Shown here: one piece after another, positions 26,113 through 36,718 of the stretch
Layout of the letters: the number at the start of each line of letters is the position of its first letter
How positions within the stretch are numbered: position 1 is the first letter of the stretch
Assembly: GCA_963835935.1 (NCBI GenBank)
Contig: CAWIHK010000001.1
Span: 868,001-932,000 of the forward strand
Direction: 5' to 3'
DNA: 64,000 bases
Origin: CAWIHK01 sp963835935
Lineage (GTDB): Bacteria; Bacteroidota; Ignavibacteria; UBA10030; CAVZMI01
Notes under the pieces: generated by a model
Database searches by the model: none
Seen by the model: the letters and a program-made list of their open reading frames with translations, nothing else
What the model was told of the DNA's origin: nothing
Translations under genes and position numbers: made by a program

Positions 26113-29100
26113 ATGAAAACGAAAAAAGCGATTTACATGCCGGTCATCGTGTGGAGTATCGCGCTCATTCTTTCTACTGCACAGTCTTATTCTCAGACGG
26201 GTGAGATTCAATTCGAAAGGATATCTATTGAATCCGGTCTATCCGAGAGTTCGGTATTGTGCATCTATCAGGACAGCAAAGGTTTTTTATGGTTTGGGAC
26301 TTATGCGGGTCTCAATCGGTATGATGGATATACTTTCAAGGTGTATAAAAACGATCCTGAAAATCCATTTAGCCTGAGCAACAATAATATTGAGGCAATT
26401 ATTGAGGATCATTTAGGTACACTTTGGGTTGGGACCGAAAGTGGTCTCAATCGTTTTGATCGGGGGGAAGAAAAATTTATTCACTACAAAAATAATCCGA
26501 ATGATTCGAACAGCTTGAGCACTAATTATATTCGGTCTATTTACGAAGATCGGTCGGGAACACTTTGGGTAGGCACCCAAGGTGGAGGACTCAATCAATT
26601 TGACAGGATAAATCAGAAATTCATACGTTATATTAATGATCCAAATAATCCAAAAAGTTTAAACCAAAATAATGTAGTATCTATTCTTGAAGACAGGCAT
26701 GGACGTCTTTGGATTGGAACCGATGGCGGATTGAATTATTTTGACCGTAACAAAGGAGAATTCATCCACTATAAAAATGATCCCCATGATCCTCACAGCA
26801 TAAGTAATAATAGCATAGGGAAAATCTATGAAGACCGGGCAGGGAATCTTTGGATAGGGACGTGGCTCGGTGGATTAAATCTGTTTGATCCTCAGAAGAA
26901 TTTGTTTGTCCGTTATCAGAACAATCCGAACGATCCCAATAGTTTGAGTAACAATCATGCCAGATCCATTTACGAAGATCATAATGGAAATCTCTGGATA
27001 GGCACCGGTGGCGGAGGATTAAATAGATTTGTTGGTGGTTCTAAAGTTGGAGAGAAGGGTCGATTTGTTCATTATAAAAACAATCCTCAAGATCCTGCAA
27101 GTCTAAGCAGTAATTCGGTGCTTTCGATCTTTGAAGATCGGTTTGGTATACTATGGATAGGAACAAGTTTTAAGGGTATCAATAAATATGATCCGGGTAA
27201 AAGGCAATTTATGCTTTACAAAAATAGCCTCAGAGATCCGAACAGTTTATCTGCAAACGCCGTGGATGCCATTTATGAGGATAGCAAAGAAATTATCTGG
27301 ATTGGAACAAATGGTGGAGGGTTAAATCGTTTTGACAGAAAAAAAAATCAATTTATACATTTTGTTAATTATCCAAGGAATCCTCGCAGCCTGAGCAATG
27401 ACGTGGTCAGAAGCATTTGCGAAGATCGTTATCACAGATTGTGGGTTGGAACAGATAACGGATTGAATAGATTCGATCCGTTTCAAAATAATTTTATCAT
27501 CTATAGGCCAAATCCAACTGATTCGAACAGCATAAGCTACTCTGTTGTATTTAGTCTCTATAAAGATAGAGCGGAAAATATCTGGGCTGGAACGACTAGA
27601 GGATTAAACCGATTCGATGATAAAAAGGAAAAATTCTTCCGCTATATTAATGATAAAAATAACCTGAACAGTCTCATTAACGATTTCATCTGGACGATTT
27701 ACGAAGATACTTCCGATATTTTCTGGATCGGTACTAATCTCGGGGGCTTGCACCGTTTTGATCCAGAAAAAGAAACATTTTTTCATTATCAGTCTAATTC
27801 TCAGAATCCTTTTAGTATAAGCGATAACAAAGTTATATGTCTCCATGAAGATCGCAATGGTATGATCTGGTTAGGCACTTCCAACGGTCTCAATAAATTT
27901 GATCGAAATACTGGAACTTTTCATCGGTATTACGAAAGAGATGGATTACCAGACAATTCAATACAAGGAATGTTAGAAGATGATCATGGCAATCTCTGGA
28001 TCGGAACCAATCATGGATTATCTAAATTTGATCCTCGCACAATCAAGTTTAAAAACTACTATGAAAGTTATGGACTTCAAAGCAATGAGTTTGGAACAAA
28101 TGCCTGTTGTAAACTAAAAAGCGGAGAGATGGTTTTTGGCGGCGTTAACGGTTTTAACATTTTTCACCCAGACAGTATACATGCTGATACATCCCGCCCA
28201 TCGGTTGTGATTACCGATTTTCAAATCTTTAATAAACCTGTTCCTATTGGTGAGGGAGTTGATGGACGCACGATTCTTCAACGATCCATTTCAGAGTGCG
28301 ACGAGATTCATCTTTCCTATAAAGAGAATGTTTTTTCTTTTGAATTTGCAGGCCTTCACTATGTTTCACCGAAGGGTAATCTCTATGCATATATAATGGA
28401 AGGATTTGATAAGGAATGGAATTACACGGATGCAAACAGGCGTTTCGTAACATATACTAATTTACCGGGAGGGACGTATACATTTCGAGTCAAAGCTTCC
28501 AATAATCAAGGCACATGGAATGAGGAGGGAACTTCCATTCGCATAATCATCACTCCTCCTTTTTGGAAAACAATGTGGTTCTATGGGCTTCTGCTCGTTG
28601 TTATCGGAGGCATGGTTTATTGGATATTCCAATGGCGAATGCAAGCCAGAGACTTGGCGGCAAAACGGCGGATGGAAGCGGCTCTGACAAAAGAACGAAA
28701 TCTACTGCGGACAATAATAGATGTTATTCCGGAACAAATTTATGTAAAAGATCTCGCTTGTCGTAAGACCATTGCCAATTTAGCCGATGTTAATAGTATG
28801 GGACTTCATTCGGAAGCTGAAGTTTTAGGCAAGGACGATTTTGAATTATTTCCAAAAGAAATAGCCGAAGGTTTTATTGCGGACGATCGAACAGTGATAC
28901 AGACCGGGCATTCTGTGATGAATAGAGAAGAATATATGATTGATGGGCAAGGTCAGAAACATTGGCTACTCACTTCAAAACTTCCATTATATGACGAAAG
29001 AGGAGAAACCATCGGTTTGGTTGGTGTCGGACGGGACATCACTGAATCTAAAAAAGCCGAAACAGAGCGCGAAAAGCTCATCAAAGAGCTTCAGAATGCG

Positions 29101-29289
29101 CTTGCCGATGTTAAGTTATTAAGTGGCTTGGTTCCTATTTGTTCGAACTGCAAGAAGATTCGTGATGATAAGGGATATTGGACACAAGTCGAAGCGTTCA
29201 TTCAAGACCGTTCTGACGCGAGGTTCACACACAGTATTTGTCCGGATTGTTTGGAGAAGTTGTATCCTGATCTAATGAAGAAAAGTTGA
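26113..29289 (+). CDS. Sensor 2: propeller / Y_Y_Y / TM / PAS / CxxC-tail protein
   Basis: The 1058-residue protein is co-linear with sensor 1: signal peptide ending AQSYSQ, the same propeller-blade array, Y_Y_Y domain, membrane helix (FYGLLLVVIGGMVYWIFQW) and one PAS domain. The PAS belongs to a different subtype (IIDVIPEQIYVKDLACRKTIANLADVNSMG), shared with the first PAS of sensor 3 and with sensor 5. The tail GLVPICSNCKKIRDDKGYW...SICPDCLEKLYP is conserved. The changed PAS on an otherwise similar chassis suggests the internal signal input differs between copies. ATG 26113 has GAGG six bases upstream. Confidence 0.85.
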   Translation: MKTKKAIYMPVIVWSIALILSTAQSYSQTGEIQFERISIESGLSESSVLCIYQDSKGFLWFGTYAGLNRYDGYTFKVYKNDPENPFSLSNNNIEAIIEDHLGTLWVGTESGLNRFDRGEEKFIHYKNNPNDSNSLSTNYIRSIYEDRSGTLWVGTQGGGLNQFDRINQKFIRYINDPNNPKSLNQNNVVSILEDRHGRLWIGTDGGLNYFDRNKGEFIHYKNDPHDPHSISNNSIGKIYEDRAGNLWIGTWLGGLNLFDPQKNLFVRYQNNPNDPNSLSNNHARSIYEDHNGNLWIGTGGGGLNRFVGGSKVGEKGRFVHYKNNPQDPASLSSNSVLSIFEDRFGILWIGTSFKGINKYDPGKRQFMLYKNSLRDPNSLSANAVDAIYEDSKEIIWIGTNGGGLNRFDRKKNQFIHFVNYPRNPRSLSNDVVRSICEDRYHRLWVGTDNGLNRFDPFQNNFIIYRPNPTDSNSISYSVVFSLYKDRAENIWAGTTRGLNRFDDKKEKFFRYINDKNNLNSLINDFIWTIYEDTSDIFWIGTNLGGLHRFDPEKETFFHYQSNSQNPFSISDNKVICLHEDRNGMIWLGTSNGLNKFDRNTGTFHRYYERDGLPDNSIQGMLEDDHGNLWIGTNHGLSKFDPRTIKFKNYYESYGLQSNEFGTNACCKLKSGEMVFGGVNGFNIFHPDSIHADTSRPSVVITDFQIFNKPVPIGEGVDGRTILQRSISECDEIHLSYKENVFSFEFAGLHYVSPKGNLYAYIMEGFDKEWNYTDANRRFVTYTNLPGGTYTFRVKASNNQGTWNEEGTSIRIIITPPFWKTMWFYGLLLVVIGGMVYWIFQWRMQARDLAAKRRMEAALTKERNLLRTIIDVIPEQIYVKDLACRKTIANLADVNSMGLHSEAEVLGKDDFELFPKEIAEGFIADDRTVIQTGHSVMNREEYMIDGQGQKHWLLTSKLPLYDERGETIGLVGVGRDITESKKAETEREKLIKELQNALADVKLLSGLVPICSNCKKIRDDKGYWTQVEAFIQDRSDARFTHSICPDCLEKLYPDLMKKS

Positions 29290-29344
29290 GAGACAAAGAG
29301 TTCTCTTAGTCTATATCTCTTGGGAATATTACTATAATTAGCAT

Positions 29345-29623
29345 CCCTTACTTTTTTCCTGCTTATTATAAAAATTCTAATTGTTTCCAGAAATCGCGAA
29401 ATATTACTTCTCATTGATATATACCAATTCAACTTGTTTTACTATTTTGCCGACAATATATCATAGAAAGCTATATTCAACATTGATATGCTATCGAACG
29501 AGTGCCGGGTGCTGTAGGGAAGTGTGTGTCCAATAATGGTCTTATCTAAATCAAATAACCATCGAGAGAAGAAAAGATTTTGATCAAGTGAAACTGTTTG
29601 TTTTTGAAAATGTGAGGTTAAGA
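29345..29623 (+). repeat. Leader repeat copy C (internally deleted)
   Basis: It matches copies A and B up to the block before GAGAGAAGAAAAG but lacks about 90 central bases. The missing part lies between two short TCGA matches in copy B, as expected for a microhomology deletion. The hairpin reads TATATT-N7-GATATG, which in RNA still pairs through two G-U wobbles. It removes the possible GTG-extended frame, supporting ATG 29624 as the start. Confidence 0.7.
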
Positions 29624-32600
29624 ATGAAAACTGAAGATGCAATGTACATGTTGGTTATTGTATTGAGTATTGCGCTCATTCTTTCTACTGCACAGTCTTA
29701 TTCTCAGACGGGTGAGATTCAATTCGAAAAAATATCTACCGAATCCGGGCTATCCCAGAGTTCGGTATTGTGCATCTGTCAAGATAGCAAGGGTTTTTTA
29801 TGGTTTGGGACCTACGAAGGTCTCGATCGATATGATGGCTACACTTTTAAAGTATATAAAAATAATTTTAAAAACCCCTTCAGCCTGAGTAATAACAGTA
29901 TTGAGACTATTTTGGAGGATCATTTTGGTACGCTTTGGATTGGAACGGAAGGTGGTCTTGATCGCTTTGATCGGGAAAAAGAAAGTTTTAATCATTATAA
30001 AAATAATCCCAATGATTCGAACAGTTTGGGCACTGATTATGTTCGGTCTGTTTACGAAGATCGGTCAGGAACACTTTGGGTAGGCACACTTGGAGGAGGA
30101 CTCAATAAGTTCGACAGAAAAGAAGAAAAATTTATTCATTACAAAAACGATCCGCGTAATCCAAAAAGTTTGAGTCAGAATAATGTATTATCGATTCTTG
30201 AGGACAGAGAGGGACGTCTTTGGATTGGGACTGATAGCGGATTGAATTATTTTGATCGAAAGAAAGGGGAATTCATCCGCTATATACATAATCCTAATGA
30301 TCCTCACAGCATAAGTAATAATACTTCCTGGAGAATCTTCGAAGACCACGCAGGGAATCTTTGGATAGGAACATGGGGCGGCGGATTAAATCGATTTGAT
30401 CCTCAGAAGAATCAGTTTGTTCATTATCAAAACAATTCGCATGATAAGAATAGTTTACGACACAATGTTATCAGAGCTATTTATGAGGATCATAATGAAA
30501 ATCTTTGGATAGGCACAGATGGCGGAGGGCTCGATAAATTTATTACTGGTTCTAAAGTTGGGGACAAAGATCACTTTATTCATTATCAAAACAATCCTCA
30601 AGATCCTACGAGTCTGAGCGGTAATGCGGTTCGTTCAATCTATGAAGATAAATTAGGTATACTTTGGATAGGCACCGATTTTAACGGTATTAGTAAATAT
30701 AATCCAAAGAAAAATCAATTTGATCTCTATAGGAATCATCCAAATGATGCGAACAGCTTGTGCAAGAATACGGTCCTTGCTGTTTGCGAGGATAGCGGAG
30801 GAATAATCTGGATAGGAACCCATGGTGGAGGCTTAGATTGTTTAGACCGAAAAAATAATCGATTTACACACTATGTTTATGATCCGAAAAATCTTCACAG
30901 TATAAGTAATAACACGATCAGAAGTATCTTCGAAGATCGGCATAAAAGATTGTGGATTGGTACAGATTATGGGTTTAATTATTTTAACAGGCAGGAAGGA
31001 AAATTTATCCGTTATGAAAATGACCTCAATAATACTCACAGTATAAGTAGCAATACTGTATGGAGCATCTTCGAAGATCGAAGAGGTAATTTATGGGTTG
31101 GAACCTTCGGTGCAGGATTAAATCGATTCGATTATGAAAAAGGAGAATTTACTCGTTATATTCACAACCAAAATGATCCTCAGAGTCTAAGCGACAATTT
31201 TATTTGGACAATGTGTGAAGATTCTTCCGGTTTTCTTTGGATTGGAACTTTATTGGGAGGTTTGGATCGTTTTGATCCTGAAAAAGGAACATCTTTTCAT
31301 TATCGACCCGATAGTCGGGATTCCAACAGTATATGTGATAATAAAATTATATGCCTTCTTGAAGATCATAGCGGTATCATTTGGTTGGGAACTTCTAACG
31401 GCCTCAATAAATTTGATTGTAGTATTGGAACTTTCCATCGATATAGTGAAAGTGACGGATTACCAAGCAACAATATACAGGGAATGCTGGAAGATGATCA
31501 TGGCAATCTCTGGATTGGTACCAATCATGGATTGTCTAAATTTGATCCTTACAAATTAAAGTTTAAAAACTATTTTGAAAGTTCTGGGCTTCAAAACAAT
31601 GAATTTGGATCTGATGTCTGTTGTAAGCTTAAAAGCGGAGAAATGATTTTTGGAGGCATGAACGGTTTCAATATTTTTTATCCAGACAGTATCCGTGCTG
31701 ATACCTCTCGTCCATCAGTTGTGATTACCGATTTCCAAATCTTTAATAAACCTGTTCCTATTGGTGAGGGAATTGATGGTCGCACAATTCTTCGACGATC
31801 CATTTCAGAATGCGACGAAATTCAACTTTCTTATAAGGAAAATGTTTTTTCTTTTGAATTTGCAGGCCTTCACTATGTTTCACCGAAGGGTAATCTCTAT
31901 GCATATATGATGGAAGGATTTGACAAAGAATGGAATTACACGGATGCAAACAGGCGTTTTGTGACATATACTAATTTGCCGGGAGGGATGTATACATTTC
32001 GTGTTAAAGCTTCCAATAATCAAGGCATATGGAATAATGAGGGAACTTCCATCCGAATCATCATCACTCCTCCTTTTTGGAGAACAATGTGGTTCTACGG
32101 ACTTCTTCTCCTTGTTATTGCAGGAATAGTTTACTGGATCTTCCAATGGCGAGTGCAAGCCAGAGACTTAGCGGCGCAAAGACGGATGGATATAGCCCTG
32201 ACAAAGGAGCGCAACCTTCTCAGAACATTAATCGATAATCTCCCCGATGCAGTTTATGTGAAAGATACTGCTTGTCGTAAAACCATTGCCAATTTAGCCG
32301 ATGTTAATAATATGAAACTCCATTCGGAAGCAGAAGTATTAGGTAAGGATGATTTTGAATTATTTCCGAGGGAATTGGCTGAAGGATTTTTTGCAGACGA
32401 TCAGTCAGTTATTAAAACAGGCCAACCAGTAACAAATAGAGAAGAATATGTGATTGATGAAAGGGGCCGGAAGCGCTGGTTGATAACAACAAAACTTCCA
32501 TTGCGTGATGAAAATAATCAAATCATTGGCCTGGTAGGTATAGGCAGGGATATGACTAAGTGGAAAAAAGCTGAAGAGATTCTGCAGAATGAACGCAATC

Positions 32601-33193
32601 TACTCCGGACATTAATCGACAACTTGCCGGATTACATCTACATCAAGGATGTTGAAGCTCGATTTGTTGTAGCCAACATGGCTGTTGTACGTCAATTCGG
32701 ATTTCGTTCTCAGAATGAACTATTAGGGAAATCAGATTTCGAACTTTTTCCGCGTGAATTAGCAGAGCGATACGTTGTTGAAGAACAGAAAATTATTCAG
32801 TCTGGCCGGAGATTACTTGAATATGAAGGCCCTACGGTAGACAACAGCAAAGAAGAGAAAGACAGATGGATAACAACGATTAAAGTTCCTTTTCGCGACA
32901 CTCAAGGAAAAATAATAGGAACTGTCGGTATTGGCCGTGATATTACAGAACGAAAAAAAGCCGAAGCGGAGCGTGAAAAACTCATCGCGGAGCTTAAGAG
33001 TGCGCTTGCCGATGTTAAATTATTGAGCGGATTGGTTCCTATTTGTTCAAACTGCAAGAAGATCCGTGATGATCAGGGATATTGGACACAAGTCGAAGCG
33101 TTCATTCAAACTCGGTCCGACGCCAGATTTACACATAGTATATGCCCTGATTGTTTGGCGAAGTTGTATCCTGATTTGATGAAGAAAAGTTGA
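29624..33193 (+). CDS. Sensor 3: propeller / Y_Y_Y / TM / two PAS / CxxC-tail protein
   Basis: At 1189 residues this is the longest copy because it carries two PAS domains. The first (from about 32220, LIDNLPDAVYVKDTACRKTIANLADVNNM) is the sensor-2/5 subtype. The second (from about 32600, LIDNLPDYIYIKDVEARFVVANMAVVRQF) is the sensor-1 subtype. The propeller array, Y_Y_Y domain, membrane helix and tail (PICSNCKKIRDDQGYW...SICPDCLAKLYP) are as in the others. The N-terminal 80 residues and leader are nearly identical to sensor 4, pointing to recent duplication. No kinase domain. Confidence 0.85.
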   Translation: MKTEDAMYMLVIVLSIALILSTAQSYSQTGEIQFEKISTESGLSQSSVLCICQDSKGFLWFGTYEGLDRYDGYTFKVYKNNFKNPFSLSNNSIETILEDHFGTLWIGTEGGLDRFDREKESFNHYKNNPNDSNSLGTDYVRSVYEDRSGTLWVGTLGGGLNKFDRKEEKFIHYKNDPRNPKSLSQNNVLSILEDREGRLWIGTDSGLNYFDRKKGEFIRYIHNPNDPHSISNNTSWRIFEDHAGNLWIGTWGGGLNRFDPQKNQFVHYQNNSHDKNSLRHNVIRAIYEDHNENLWIGTDGGGLDKFITGSKVGDKDHFIHYQNNPQDPTSLSGNAVRSIYEDKLGILWIGTDFNGISKYNPKKNQFDLYRNHPNDANSLCKNTVLAVCEDSGGIIWIGTHGGGLDCLDRKNNRFTHYVYDPKNLHSISNNTIRSIFEDRHKRLWIGTDYGFNYFNRQEGKFIRYENDLNNTHSISSNTVWSIFEDRRGNLWVGTFGAGLNRFDYEKGEFTRYIHNQNDPQSLSDNFIWTMCEDSSGFLWIGTLLGGLDRFDPEKGTSFHYRPDSRDSNSICDNKIICLLEDHSGIIWLGTSNGLNKFDCSIGTFHRYSESDGLPSNNIQGMLEDDHGNLWIGTNHGLSKFDPYKLKFKNYFESSGLQNNEFGSDVCCKLKSGEMIFGGMNGFNIFYPDSIRADTSRPSVVITDFQIFNKPVPIGEGIDGRTILRRSISECDEIQLSYKENVFSFEFAGLHYVSPKGNLYAYMMEGFDKEWNYTDANRRFVTYTNLPGGMYTFRVKASNNQGIWNNEGTSIRIIITPPFWRTMWFYGLLLLVIAGIVYWIFQWRVQARDLAAQRRMDIALTKERNLLRTLIDNLPDAVYVKDTACRKTIANLADVNNMKLHSEAEVLGKDDFELFPRELAEGFFADDQSVIKTGQPVTNREEYVIDERGRKRWLITTKLPLRDENNQIIGLVGIGRDMTKWKKAEEILQNERNLLRTLIDNLPDYIYIKDVEARFVVANMAVVRQFGFRSQNELLGKSDFELFPRELAERYVVEEQKIIQSGRRLLEYEGPTVDNSKEEKDRWITTIKVPFRDTQGKIIGTVGIGRDITERKKAEAEREKLIAELKSALADVKLLSGLVPICSNCKKIRDDQGYWTQVEAFIQTRSDARFTHSICPDCLAKLYPDLMKKS

Positions 33194-33249
33194 TAGACTA
33201 AGAGTTCTCTTCGGCGATAGCTCTTGGGAATATTACTATAATAAGCATT

Positions 33250-33517
33250 CCTTCCTTTTATCTGTTTATCATAAAAATTCTAATTGTTTCCAGAAATCGC
33301 GAAATATTACTTCTCATTGATATATACCAATTCAACTTGTTTTACTATTTTGCCGACAATATATAATAGAAAGCTATATTCAACATTGATATGCTATCGC
33401 GGGTGCTGTAGGGAAGTGTGTGTCCAATAATGGTCTTATCTAAATCAAATAACCATCGAGAGAAGAAAAGATTTTGATCGAGTGAGACTGTTTGTTTTTG
33501 AAAATGTGAGGTTAAGA
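33250..33517 (+). repeat. Leader repeat copy D (same deletion as copy C)
   Basis: It is nearly identical to copy C, including the 90-base internal deletion and the wobble hairpin. It differs by a further small deletion after CTATCG, where ACGAGTGCC is missing. The shared deletion shows C and D descend from one duplication event. Confidence 0.7.
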
Positions 33518-36500
33518 ATGAAAACTGAAGATGCAATGTACATGTTGGTTATTGTATTGAGTATTGCGCTCATTCTTTCTACTGCACAGTCTTATTCTCA
33601 GACGGGTGAGATTCAATTCGAAAAAATATCTACCGAATCCGGGCTATCCCAGAGTTCGGTATTGTGCATCTGTCAAGACAGCAAGGGTTTTTTATGGTTT
33701 GGGACCTATGAAGGTCTTAACCGGTGTGATGGATACACTTTTAAGGTATATAAAAACGATTTTAAAAAACCATCGAGCCTGAGCAATAACAGTGTTATGT
33801 CCATTATTGTGGATCATTTGGGTACGCTTTGGATTGGAACGGAAGGCGGTCTTGATCGCTTTGATAGGGAAAAAGAAAAATTTATTCATTACAAAAATAA
33901 TCCGAATGATTCGAACAGCTTGGGCACTAATTATGTTCGGTCTGTTTACGAAGATCGGTCAGGAACACTTTGGGTAGGCACACACGGAGGAGGACTCAAT
34001 AAGTTTGACAGGAAAGAAGAAAAATTTATTCATTATAAATATGATCCGCGTAATCTAAAAAGTTTGAGTCAGAATAATGTATTATCGATTCTTGAGGACA
34101 GAGAGGGACGTCTTTGGATTGGTACCGATAGTGGATTGAATTATTTTGATCGGAAGAAAGGGGAATTCATCCGCTATCAAAATGATCCTCATGATCCTCA
34201 CAGCATAAGTCATAATAGCGCATGGAGAATTTTCGAAGATCGGGCAGGAAATTTATGGATAGGGACATGGGGCGGCGGATTAAATCGGTTTGATCCTCAG
34301 AAGAATTGGTTTATCCGTTATCAGAACAATTCGCACGATAAAAATAGTTTAAGTAACAATATTGTTCGAGCCATTTATGAGGATCATAATGGAAATCTTT
34401 GGTTAGGCACCGATGGCGGAGGGCTCGATAAATTTGTTGCCGGTTCTAAAATTGACGGCAAATATCAATTTCTTCACTATAAAAACAATCCTCAAGATCC
34501 AGCGAGTCTGAGCGGTAATTCAGTGCTTTCTATTTTTGAAGATAAATTGGGTATACTGTGGATAGGAACAGATTTTAATGGTATCGATAAATATAATTCA
34601 AGGAAAAGTCAATTCACTCTCTACAGAAATCATCCTAATGATGTGAACAGTTTAGGTAAAAATACGGTACTTGCTGTTTGCGAGGATAACCAGGGAATGA
34701 TCTGGATAGGAACTACTGGTGGAGGTCTAGATTGTCTAGATCGAAAAAAGAATCGATTTACACATTATGTTTATGATCCGAAGAATCCTAATAGTGTGAG
34801 TAATAACACGATCAGGAATATCTTTGAAGATCGGCATAAAAGGTTGTGGATTGGTACTGATTATGGGTTTAATTATTTTGACAGACAGACAGGAAAATTC
34901 CTCCGCTATCAATATGATCCCAATAATCCTCACAGTATAAGTAATAATACTGCATGGAGCATCTACGAAGACCGAAAAGGAAATTTGTGGGTAGGAACCT
35001 TCGGCGCAGGATTAAATCGATTCGATTATGCAAACGGAAAATTTACTCGTTATATTCACAATCAAAATGATCCGAAGAGCCTAAGCGACAATTTTATTTG
35101 GACAATGTGTGAAGATTCTTCCGGCATTCTTTGGATTGGGACTTTGTTCGGAGGTTTGGAACGTTTTGATCCTGAAAAAGGAACATCTTTTCATTACCGG
35201 CCTGACAGCTGGGATTCCAACAGTATAAGCGATAATAAAGTCTTATGTCTCCTTGAAGATCACGCCGGCGCTATTTGGTTGGGGACTACTAATGGCCTCA
35301 ATAAATTTGATCGTAATACTGGAACTTTCCATCGGTATAGCGAAAGTGAAGGATTGCCAAGCAACAATATACAGGGAATACTTGAAGATGATCATGGCAA
35401 TCTCTGGATCGGCACCAATCATGGATTATCAAAATTTGATCCACGTACAATTAAGTTTAAAAACTACTTTGAAAGTTCTGGACTTCAAAACAATGAATTT
35501 GGATCGAATGCCTGTTGTAAACTCAAAAGCGGAGAGATGATCTTCGGAGGCATGAATGGGTTCAATATTTTTTATCCCGACAGTATCCATGCTGATACTT
35601 CTCGTCCATCAGTTGTGATTACAGATTTTCAAATCTTTAATAAACCTGTTCCTATCGATGGGGAAATTGATGGACACACAATCCTTCAACGATCCATTTC
35701 AGAGTGCGATGAGATTCATCTTTCCTATAAAGAGAATGTTTTTTCTTTTGAATTTGCAGGCCTTCATTATGCTTCACCACAAGGTAATCTCTACGCATAT
35801 ATGATGGAAGGATTTGATAAGGAATGGAATTACACGGATGCAAACAGACGTTTTGCGACATATACTAATTTGCCGGGAAAGACATACACATTTCGTGTAA
35901 AAGCTTCCAATAACCAAGGCGTATGGAATGATGAAGGAACTTCCATTCGCATCATCATCACTCCGCCTTTTTGGAAAACAATGTGGTTCCAGTCGTTGGG
36001 TATATTCATAGGTGTTCTTTCCATTGTTACGTTTTATAGAATTCGTACAAATACCATCCGTAAAAGAAATAAAGAACTGGAAATGAAAGTTGAAATACGA
36101 ACCCAGGAATTAGCGGATAAGAAGAATCTATTACAGACTGTTATTGATTTAGTGCCAGATTCCATTTATGTAAAAGATAAGAATCATCGATTCATCTTAA
36201 ACAACCTTGCTCATATAAGCTCTTTGGGAGCAAAAAAACAAGAGGATATTATCGGAAAAACCGATATAGATTTTTTCCCGGTGGATAATGTTGAAGAATA
36301 CCATAAAGATGAACGTTTAATAATGGAGACGGGAAAACCCGTAATCAACAAGGAGGAAAAAGGTATTAATCCGCTTAAAAGCGAAGTGAACTGGGTGCTG
36401 ACATCAAAAGTGCAATTCAAAAATAATCAGAATGAATTACAGGGCATTGTAGGTATTAGTCGACTTATCAATGAACGCAAGAGGATTGAAGAGGAGCGAG

Positions 36501-36718
36501 AAAAACTTATCGCCGAACTTCAAGAAGCGCTTGCTGATGTAAAGATGTTAAGTGGATTGGTTCCTATCTGTGCAAACTGCAAAAAGATACGTGATGACCA
36601 AGGATTTTGGACACAGATAGAATCTTATATTCAGGATCGGTCGAGTGCAAAGTTCAGTCATAGCATTTGTCCGGACTGTGCAGCAAAACTTTATCCGAAC
36701 TATAACATAAAAAAATGA
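33518..36718 (+). CDS. Sensor 4: propeller / Y_Y_Y / TM / coiled coil / PAS / CxxC-tail protein
   Basis: The 1066-residue protein has an N-terminal part almost identical to sensor 3. After the Y_Y_Y domain it switches to a different linker: helix FQSLGIFIGVLSIVTFYRI, then a charged coiled coil (RKRNKELEMKVEIRTQELADKKNLLQ) and a PAS domain of a third subtype (VIDLVPDSIYVKDKNHRFILNNLAHISSLG), shared only with sensor 6. The tail is PICANCKKIRDDQGFW...SICPDCAAKLYP. Its stop codon overlaps the next start (ATGA), so sensor 5 is probably translated from the same mRNA. Confidence 0.85.
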   Translation: MKTEDAMYMLVIVLSIALILSTAQSYSQTGEIQFEKISTESGLSQSSVLCICQDSKGFLWFGTYEGLNRCDGYTFKVYKNDFKKPSSLSNNSVMSIIVDHLGTLWIGTEGGLDRFDREKEKFIHYKNNPNDSNSLGTNYVRSVYEDRSGTLWVGTHGGGLNKFDRKEEKFIHYKYDPRNLKSLSQNNVLSILEDREGRLWIGTDSGLNYFDRKKGEFIRYQNDPHDPHSISHNSAWRIFEDRAGNLWIGTWGGGLNRFDPQKNWFIRYQNNSHDKNSLSNNIVRAIYEDHNGNLWLGTDGGGLDKFVAGSKIDGKYQFLHYKNNPQDPASLSGNSVLSIFEDKLGILWIGTDFNGIDKYNSRKSQFTLYRNHPNDVNSLGKNTVLAVCEDNQGMIWIGTTGGGLDCLDRKKNRFTHYVYDPKNPNSVSNNTIRNIFEDRHKRLWIGTDYGFNYFDRQTGKFLRYQYDPNNPHSISNNTAWSIYEDRKGNLWVGTFGAGLNRFDYANGKFTRYIHNQNDPKSLSDNFIWTMCEDSSGILWIGTLFGGLERFDPEKGTSFHYRPDSWDSNSISDNKVLCLLEDHAGAIWLGTTNGLNKFDRNTGTFHRYSESEGLPSNNIQGILEDDHGNLWIGTNHGLSKFDPRTIKFKNYFESSGLQNNEFGSNACCKLKSGEMIFGGMNGFNIFYPDSIHADTSRPSVVITDFQIFNKPVPIDGEIDGHTILQRSISECDEIHLSYKENVFSFEFAGLHYASPQGNLYAYMMEGFDKEWNYTDANRRFATYTNLPGKTYTFRVKASNNQGVWNDEGTSIRIIITPPFWKTMWFQSLGIFIGVLSIVTFYRIRTNTIRKRNKELEMKVEIRTQELADKKNLLQTVIDLVPDSIYVKDKNHRFILNNLAHISSLGAKKQEDIIGKTDIDFFPVDNVEEYHKDERLIMETGKPVINKEEKGINPLKSEVNWVLTSKVQFKNNQNELQGIVGISRLINERKRIEEEREKLIAELQEALADVKMLSGLVPICANCKKIRDDQGFWTQIESYIQDRSSAKFSHSICPDCAAKLYPNYNIKK

